From contig JAYMTA010000845.1 of NCBI GenBank assembly GCA_036897625.1, forward strand, positions 1 to 23,696: a stretch of 23,696 bases of DNA. Direction: 5' to 3'. Source of the stretch: Pelargonium cotyledonis (Eukaryota > Streptophyta > Magnoliopsida > Geraniales > Geraniaceae). The position numbers and the translations under genes were made by a program. Below, piece after piece: positions 21,890-23,696 of the stretch (the stretch's first letter is position 1; each line of letters opens with the position of its first letter). The notes beneath the pieces were generated by a model. It saw only the letters and a program-made list of their open reading frames with translations. It had not been told where the DNA came from and searched no databases.

Positions 21890-22560
21890 TGACTTTGTTG
21901 GTTTTTAGGGTCATTACCTGGATTAATTAACTATGGGACTAGGACATTTAATTTAGGATGAAAGTCCATAGTTGAAAGCACACTAAAATTGGTTGAAATA
22001 AATGAGATTAATTTAATTGTGTTTATCTCATTAAATGAGATAATTGTGCAATTTGAGAATCGCACATTACCTAAAAAGAAAATGCTAGTAGTGTTTTAAT
22101 ACACTTGGACTTCTAATACTATCAAACAAGTATTGAAGTGGCACAATAGGCCAAGCTCACGCGCGCGCTCGCCTCGGGCTTCAGATTTGAGTTATCTATA
22201 GCGACTCTTCATATTCTGTAACAACTCATTCAAGCAAGCAATTATTGGGCCATTTTTTTTTTCTTTTAATTTTTTGGAGTTAAAACTCATGTTAATTTTT
22301 CACAAAATCACCAACTACATTGTGAGTTCTAATCAGTTTGTGAAAGAGTTTCATGCCCGTGGTAGTCCTTGCTTGCTGGAGGTACGGTTGGGTGCAATGA
22401 TCGCTTGAGGCTCATGGCATAAGGTGCACTGTGACAAGGCTGTTCACGGATTATCTTGATGAGGAGATTGTCGGACCTGTGCACGTGGTAGGGGGCAATA
22501 TCTTCTTAAGGCCAGCTCTTTTTCAAGAGCGATCTGTGAGTCTGTTTCTTTAGTTATTTT
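21890..22560. mobile_element. possible decayed LTR-retrotransposon sequence
   Basis: This intergenic block has a GC-rich island (CACGCGCGCGCTCGCCTCGG at about 22159-22178) and a complex middle with GCATAAGGTGCACTGTGACA and TTCACGGATTATCTTGATGA, recalling LTR/leader sequence of some plant copia elements. It then grades into a T-rich stretch. I cannot define LTR ends, a primer-binding site or coding sequence. The assignment is an impression from composition and resemblance. Confidence 0.3.
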
Positions 22561-22925
22561 TTGCTTTGATATTTCTTATTTCGTTTCGCGTTTGCTATTC
22601 CTATATTGTTGTTCACTTTTTCTTCAATTGCGTACTTCTCTTTTGTTGCCTTTGTTGTTTCGTGGGTTTTTCTTTCCCGACTGATCTGTTCTTAACTCAT
22701 TCTTTCTCTTTTTGTTTATGTCATGCTCTAAAATCGTTTTCACAAACTGTTTTCCCTAAAATTTTGTTTTCTAATTATCTTGGTTCTGTTAAAATTTGTT
22801 TTTCCGAAATTGCGTTATTAATTAAACTGTCTTTTCCTAAAACAATATTATGTTTTTTTTTCTAAATATGTTGGTTTTGTTAAAATTGGGTTTGCCAAAT
22901 TTTGTTTTCTTAAAACCTTGTTCTT
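22560..22925 (+). repeat. T-rich tract with a degenerate 91-bp repeat
   Basis: Strongly T-rich plus strand. TTGGTTCTGTTAAAAT at 22780 recurs as TTGGTTTTGTTAAAAT at 22871, with similar sequence on both sides (TTTCCTAAAA before, TTTGCC/TTTTCCGAAAT after). The open frame across it (22566-22865) is a Phe/Leu/Ser/Cys-rich artefact of T-richness, not a gene. Nothing recognisable lies between 22930 and 23260. Confidence 0.5.
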
Positions 22926-23263
22926 TTCATTTGTGTCTCGTTTTTTGTCTTTCCCCTTTTATCTCATTTTCTTTATTTGGTGCGTTTGTGAATTTATCCT
23001 TATTTTATTACTTGTGAATTTGGTATAATTTATAACCTGAATAATTCACTAATAACGTAAACTTGGTAAATCGTTAAAATCATTGTGTGTGTCCTTTAAT
23101 TGGACAGTGGGTGTTGCCCTTAATTCTTAAAATTCAGATAACAAACTTTACATGTACTTTGAACATGAATTCAACTTCTAGAATCATGTATGGTTTATAA
23201 CTATTATGATGCTACATGAAAAATAAAATAACAAAACAACAAATGAAAATGTGAAGCGCTATG

Positions 23264-23696
23264 TCAACCCCTTCTCAACGGTTCTCTCGATATCTCAAAA
23301 TTTCGAATGCAGGCAACACAAGTTGTTTCAAACAATCTAATATGACTATTCTCGATATCCACCAAAGGCCCCACCAAACACTTTGCAAACAAACCACTCC
23401 ACGCAAGATACCCACGGAGAAGGACTGATGTTGTGGCACTGACCAATCGTGCCCGTGACAAAGCACTCTTCATATCGAGAAATAAGTTTTCTCTATGATT
23501 CCAATTCGAAAAAAACCCAACACTTACCTTCTGTCAAAGAGACCCAAGGTTTTAAAGGAGAACCTCATACGTCTTGTCTCTATAAGTGCTCCTAAAAGCT
23601 TCCCTGGAGTCTGAAAGTTTTTCCGAAACGAATTTTGGACCATGAAAGCTTCCTTTAAGTCACGAAGCCCCAAAAGTTTATCCAAATCTCCCTCCC
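23264..23696 (-). CDS. possible unrecognised gene, partial, two exons (speculative)
   Basis: A minus-strand frame enters from the right window edge and stays open from 23694 to 23528 (55 codons), ending at a strong donor (AAG then GTAAGTG at 23527). An AG acceptor at 23467-23466 keeps phase into a second open frame (from 23465) that runs 66 more codons to a TGA ending at 23264. The joined product is mixed-composition and basic, with segments such as LDKLLGLRDLKEAFMVQNSF and SATTSVLLRGYLAWSGLFAK. The implied intron is 62 nt, near the lower limit for plants. I do not recognise the protein. It could be a truncated gene 3' end, a transposon-carried fragment or chance, and a competing frame over 23275-23466 is also open. 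Confidence 0.22.

Noticed and set aside
22566..22865. Plus-strand 99-codon frame resembling membrane segments
   Set aside because: T-rich DNA yields Phe/Leu/Ser/Cys codons; the apparent hydrophobicity follows from base composition and the stretch contains a degenerate repeat.
1..23696. CRISPR arrays, defence islands, operons or other prokaryote-type systems
   Set aside because: No spaced direct repeats, ribosome-binding-site-led gene clusters or prokaryotic families occur; all supported genes are spliced plant genes.

Overview
This is a eukaryotic, almost certainly eudicot plant, nuclear window. The evidence is AT-rich spliced genes with GT-AG introns, two proteins that read closely like Arabidopsis families, and plant-type transposon relics (MITEs, a tRNA-derived SINE, a copia-type primer-binding site). 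Exons were placed by reading-frame continuity, GT-AG boundaries and remembered family sequences; no alignment was run.

Layout. (1) 1-2649, plus strand: the 3' part (654 codons in four exons) of a glycoside hydrolase family 31 gene. It resembles plant acid alpha-glucosidase (AGLU1 type) more than alpha-xylosidase XYL1. The 5' end lies outside the window. (2) 2650-3599: a short tail-to-tail intergenic interval holding the 3' UTRs of both genes. (3) 3600-21335, minus strand: a complete 18-exon gene for VPS54, a subunit of the GARP tethering complex that receives endosome-derived vesicles at the trans-Golgi network. The joined frame is 2,994 nt (997 aa plus stop), with every phase consistent. Its introns (88 to 2,643 nt) make up most of the window and have collected a Tourist/Harbinger-like MITE, a Stowaway MITE and a second Stowaway end, an Au-like SINE, a copia PBS remnant, a possible LINE tail, microsatellites and a 117-bp tandem duplication. 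(4) 21336-23696: the VPS54 5' UTR and promoter with a MITE-like inverted repeat, then repeat-derived DNA resembling an LTR, a T-rich degenerate repeat, and at the right edge a possible partial minus-strand gene that I do not recognise.

The two main genes are functionally unrelated neighbours: one codes for a secreted or vacuolar starch/glycan hydrolase, the other for a vesicle-tethering subunit. I found no operon-like or novel defence-type system. The points most worth checking are the MITE 45 nt from a VPS54 splice acceptor, the convergent and possibly overlapping 3' ends, the in-frame upstream ATG of VPS54, and the unexplained spliced-looking reading frame at the right edge.
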